A DNA stretch of 64,000 nucleotides from GWB1-38-13 sp964488535. Lineage in GTDB: Bacteria; Patescibacteriota; Microgenomatia; UBA8517. This document shows, in pieces, positions 61,609 through 64,000 of this stretch (position 1 is the stretch's first letter; each line of letters begins with the position of its first letter). A program made the position numbers and the translations under genes. The DNA is taken from positions 1 to 64,000 of the forward strand of contig CAZAUT010000002.1 in NCBI GenBank assembly GCA_964488535.1. Reading direction: 5' to 3'. The notes under the pieces were generated by a model, which saw only the letters and a list, made by a program, of their open reading frames with translations, ran no database searches and was not told the origin of the DNA.

Positions 61609-61727
61609 CAAAAGAAAACCAACTTCCAAAAATAGGGTCCCAATTACTAAAATATAGTGCAGGAAGAAAATCCATAACACTCTGGTCAAAGGTAATTTGG
61701 AATAACATTACTTCACATAAGAGCCAA

Positions 61728-62276
61728 TTAACCTTTTACCGATTTAACCATCATAGGTAATGCTTCGGATTCCTCTTCACTTTTTCCACTCCGATAAAAA
61801 ACACTGAAAAATATTTTTGACCATGGCGAATAATCTTCTTTCTTTAACCTTTGGGGTTTTTGAGTAATTTTAAATCCGACTTCTTCCAATACTTCAACGA
61901 CATATTTTATATTTCCTTTAACGTCTACTATTTCAATCATGCCGTTTCTTTTAAGGACTCTTTTTAAATCAGTTATAAGTACACGATATCTTTCTTTTTC
62001 ATCTTTCATTTTATATCCCTTAATTTCTCTTGAAATCATTTCTCCAAACAGAAAGGATATGCCTGCAACGTTAACAGATTCTTCGGGAAGCGGAATCGCC
62101 GACGATTTATCACCACGCCAAGGCATCAAATGAAGATTATCGGGTTTATCGGAGATATTATTTATATTGGGGTCGAGAACAAGATACGTCTTTTGAGGAT
62201 TGTGTCTTGCCAAATCCAGAAACCTTTCTCCCGCTCCTCCTCCAATATCAATTGCCAGTTCTGTATTTTGTTCCAT
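61728..62276 (-). CDS. SAM-dependent methyltransferase
   Basis: A 182-residue class I methyltransferase. Motif I is LAIDIGGGAGERFLDLA, motif II YLVLDPN, a post-motif with LLPxE-like IPLPEESVNVAGISFLFGE, and LKRVLKRNGMIEIVDV marks the usual strand 5 region. It resembles TrmB-like or small-molecule methyltransferases in fold only. It is the only gene of this region on the minus strand, between radC-like copies 1 and 2. The frame starts 6 bp further upstream at 62282 if the first ATG is used. Confidence 0.8.
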   Translation of the reverse strand: MEQNTELAIDIGGGAGERFLDLARHNPQKTYLVLDPNINNISDKPDNLHLMPWRGDKSSAIPLPEESVNVAGISFLFGEMISREIKGYKMKDEKERYRVLITDLKRVLKRNGMIEIVDVKGNIKYVVEVLEEVGFKITQKPQRLKKEDYSPWSKIFFSVFYRSGKSEEESEALPMMVKSVKG

Positions 62277-62365
62277 ACACAATAATGTTGTCTTATTATA
62301 ACAAACTTCAAAATTCCATCCCTAGCCGAAGACCAATTGAAAAAACACTTAACTGCAGTTTTTTC

Positions 62366-62427
62366 TACTTTAGCACTTTAAAGTGCTAAAGTATCAACCA
62401 CCACTACACTACTCTAGAGTGATGTAG
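62366..62427. repeat. Double-palindrome element, copy 2
   Basis: Perfect 26-bp palindrome at 62366-62391 and its partner at 62402-62427, 10 bp apart, again preceded by CAGTTTTTTCT and followed by GAAATG. It is upstream of both the methyltransferase gene and the 74-residue gene. Confidence 0.9.
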
Positions 62428-62480
62428 TAAAGAAATGTGAATATGTATAATTTTCTCGATTGAAGTTGTAAAATACAGTC

Positions 62481-62705
62481 ATGAGCAAGGAAGTAAAACC
62501 AAAATTTACAACACAGGTCGGAACATCTCTTATCATAAATCCCGGCAACGATGCTGGAAAAATCGGGGCGCATTATGTTGCTCTTCATGATATGCAAACC
62601 GGTCCGGCTTATAAAGAATTGGGTCAGACCGTGGTGACAAAGTACAAAACAAAGAAACTTCCTAACGGAGCTATACAAGTGAATATTATTGAAGAACATT
62701 ATTGA
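62481..62705 (+). CDS. Hypothetical protein, 74 aa
   Basis: Small soluble, beta-rich protein (TSLIINPGNDAGKIGAHYVAL, then QVNIIEEHY) with no recognised family. TAAAAT lies 6 nt before the ATG, so it is probably leaderless. It is the second gene between radC-like copies 1 and 2. Confidence 0.6.
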   Translation: MSKEVKPKFTTQVGTSLIINPGNDAGKIGAHYVALHDMQTGPAYKELGQTVVTKYKTKKLPNGAIQVNIIEEHY

Positions 62706-62752
62706 CTTCAGTTTTTCCAAAACTCTATTAAGGGTGGTAGAATTTGGGTATA

Positions 62753-62830
62753 ATGACGAAGATTAAAGACCTTCCGAAATTCCTCCAGCCGAGAGAAAAA
62801 TTGTTTGAAAAAGGCCCTCCACACACTTAA
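62753..62830 (+). pseudogene. Orphan radC-like 5' end, copy 2
   Basis: ATG plus 24 codons, MTKIKDLPKFLQPREKLFEK then GPPHT and stop. This is the copy closest to genuine RadC N-termini (IKDLP, RPREKL, GP). TAGAAT lies 9 nt before the ATG. Confidence 0.75.
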
Positions 62831-62911
62831 AGATTTTGAACTTTTGGTAATACTTCTGCGGTCGTAATAAGAATGGTGAAAAAATTTTCAATAGAGTAAG
62901 ATTTAATAAGA

Positions 62912-63550
62912 ATGGCATATATTTTTCTTGACGAATCCGGTGATTTAGGTTTTAATCCGGCAAAAATAAATTCAAAATATTTCATTATTACAATATTGGC
63001 AACTTCAAATAAAAAACCTATTGAGAAAATAGTCAAGAAAGTACATTCTTCTCTAAAAAAGAAAGTAAAAAGATTAAGCGGAGGGGTATTGCATGCCTAT
63101 AAGGAAAAACCATCCACACGCAAGAAAATATTGAACCTGCTTAACAATAAGGATTACTCCATTATCACAATTTGTCTTAATAAATCCAAAGTTTATACCC
63201 AGTTAAAAGAAGAAAAGCATGTCTTATATAACTATGTTGCAAATATACTTTTGGACAGAATTATCAGAAAAAAACTGGTTGATTCAAAAAACGTGGTTTA
63301 TTTGATTGCTTCAAGAAGGGAAACAAACAAATTCTTAAACGAAAATTTTAAAAATTATTTAAAAAGCCAAATTTCAAATGTTCATAGAATGAAAGTGGAA
63401 ATAGAAATTAAAATTCCTTCTGAAGAAAAATCTTTGCAAGCGGTTGATTTTGTATCGTGGGCAATTTTCAGAAAATATGAACACAATGACGATACATATT
63501 TTCAGTTGATAAAAAGCAAGATTATTGAAGAAAACCCCCTGTTTCCTTAA
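62912..63550 (+). CDS. DUF3800 domain protein
   Basis: A 212-residue protein of the DUF3800 family, RNase H-like, starting MAYIFLDESGDLGF with the acidic DESG motif, then SKYFIITILA. A later acid is in LQAVDFVSWAIFRKYEH. DUF3800 proteins are common in mobile and defence-related regions, and a nuclease activity is suspected but not shown. It lies between radC-like copies 2 and 3. TAAGAT is 9 nt before the ATG. Confidence 0.88.
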   Translation: MAYIFLDESGDLGFNPAKINSKYFIITILATSNKKPIEKIVKKVHSSLKKKVKRLSGGVLHAYKEKPSTRKKILNLLNNKDYSIITICLNKSKVYTQLKEEKHVLYNYVANILLDRIIRKKLVDSKNVVYLIASRRETNKFLNENFKNYLKSQISNVHRMKVEIEIKIPSEEKSLQAVDFVSWAIFRKYEHNDDTYFQLIKSKIIEENPLFP

Positions 63551-63559
63551 AAAACAAAA

Positions 63560-63606
63560 CCTTGTGCGCTATTTGCGAGCTACCATCCGGAAGCCCACGC
63601 ACAAGG
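63560..63606. repeat. Inverted repeat after the DUF3800 gene
   Basis: CCTTGTGCG (63560-63568) and CGCACAAGG (63598-63606), a perfect 9-bp stem with a 29-nt loop, starting 10 bp after the stop codon. It may work as a terminator, although no T-run follows. Confidence 0.65.
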
Positions 63607-63718
63607 ATTTACTTGCAACTGTTATTATACCAACTCCAGTCAACTCCCGTCAAAGGCAAAATGAAATAACACTTCACCAAACTGTTTTGCTGGTGTATGG
63701 GTAAAAGATCTACAATCT

Positions 63719-63799
63719 TAGTGCCGTAGTATAGACTACGGCACTAAAGCACATATCATTTGTATTTATCATAGTCCCGTAATCTGGACTACGGGACTA
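63719..63799. repeat. Pair of 28-bp palindromes
   Basis: TAGTGCCGTAGTATAGACTA with its other arm (63719-63746) and TAGTCCCGTAATCTGGACTA with its other arm (63772-63799). The two palindromes are similar to each other and 25 bp apart. The layout is like the double palindromes at 61.4 and 62.4 kb, but the sequence differs. Confidence 0.85.
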
Positions 63800-63909
63800 A
63801 AACACAAGTGTTACCAGATAAATATTTTGATACCCCACTCCCCTTTATTGTAAAGAAAGTTTTGAATCTTGTAACCACAAGGTCGTTAAAAGGAGTAAAA
63901 TTACGTACA

Positions 63910-63987
63910 ATGACCAGGATTAAAAACCTGCCGAAATTCCTCCGCCCGAGAGAAAAATTTTTTGAAAAACGATTCTCCAATTTGTAA
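63910..63987 (+). pseudogene. Orphan radC-like 5' end, copy 3
   Basis: ATG plus 24 codons, MTRIKNLPKFLRPREKFFEK then RFSNL and stop. TAAAAT lies 8 nt before the ATG, preceded by AAAGGAG. The full radC gene is not in the window. Confidence 0.7.
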
Positions 63988-64000
63988 ATTTTGGATGTAA

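Overview
The window looks like a stretch of a small-genome bacterium of the Candidate Phyla Radiation (Patescibacteria), most likely Microgenomates-like. This is an inference from several traits: AT-rich DNA, short genes with few Shine-Dalgarno sites, many single-copy housekeeping genes (secA, serS, lysS, greA, lon, rarA) scattered among one-gene units, Gram-positive-style wall enzymes (LCP transferase, L,D-transpeptidase, FemAB-like ligase, UppP) without outer-membrane genes, and many repeat-derived peptides inside proteins. TGA is used as a normal stop. Two runs of N (37723-37732 and 57454-57553) show this is a scaffolded draft assembly.

Layout. 0.1-6.6 kb: GH15-type hydrolase, cupin, kbl and a threonine-dehydrogenase-like SDR, then gdhA. 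Together they could turn threonine into glycine plus acetyl-CoA and recycle amino groups. 6.7-12.8 kb: surface phosphodiester glycosidase, FemAB-like ligase, ZIP metal transporter, SRAP protease, ABC exporter. 13.0-22.4 kb: a signalling block with a GT-C glycosyltransferase, a kinase-less Cache-HAMP sensor, a Cache-HAMP-PAS histidine kinase, a response regulator, and a separate MEDS-PAS histidine kinase. 22.5-32.7 kb: secA, a large unknown protein, PspC/LiaF-like membrane proteins, a spermidine-synthase-like protein, a second ABC exporter, rarA. 32.7-36.8 kb: a divergent copper regulon (csoR, a 35-codon membrane peptide, copA; opposite, a TauE-cupredoxin fusion and an HMA metallochaperone) around one CsoR-type operator set inside two overlapping promoters. 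36.8-44.4 kb: serS, HD hydrolase, lysS, greA, LCP, TspO, DUF1295, mscL. 44.4-49.5 kb: small unknown genes, an excalibur pseudogene, and tRNA-Glu with a tandem array at its 5' side. 49.5-57.1 kb: lon, PAP2, L,D-transpeptidase, dgkA, uppP, a secreted alpha/beta hydrolase and a sugar-dehydrogenase-like protein.

57.2-64 kb is an accessory region. It begins with a second tandem array at the 5' side of tRNA-Gln and continues with one-gene cassettes (two NUDIX, deoxyribosyltransferase-like, SET, small alpha/beta hydrolase, methyltransferases, DUF3800) separated by paired palindromes, a 61-bp direct repeat and three orphan copies of what looks like the 5' end of radC.

The most unusual signal is the pair of tRNA-associated arrays. 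At tRNA-Glu (period 124 bp) and tRNA-Gln (period 128 bp), each repeat unit holds the first 12 nt of the adjacent tRNA, then an insert that replaces the same four D-loop bases (TAAC) and in both cases starts TGTGT and ends CAT, then the tRNA's own next 12 nt, then a hairpin in place of the anticodon arm. I know of no described element with this design. The N gap in one array means an assembly artefact must be excluded first.
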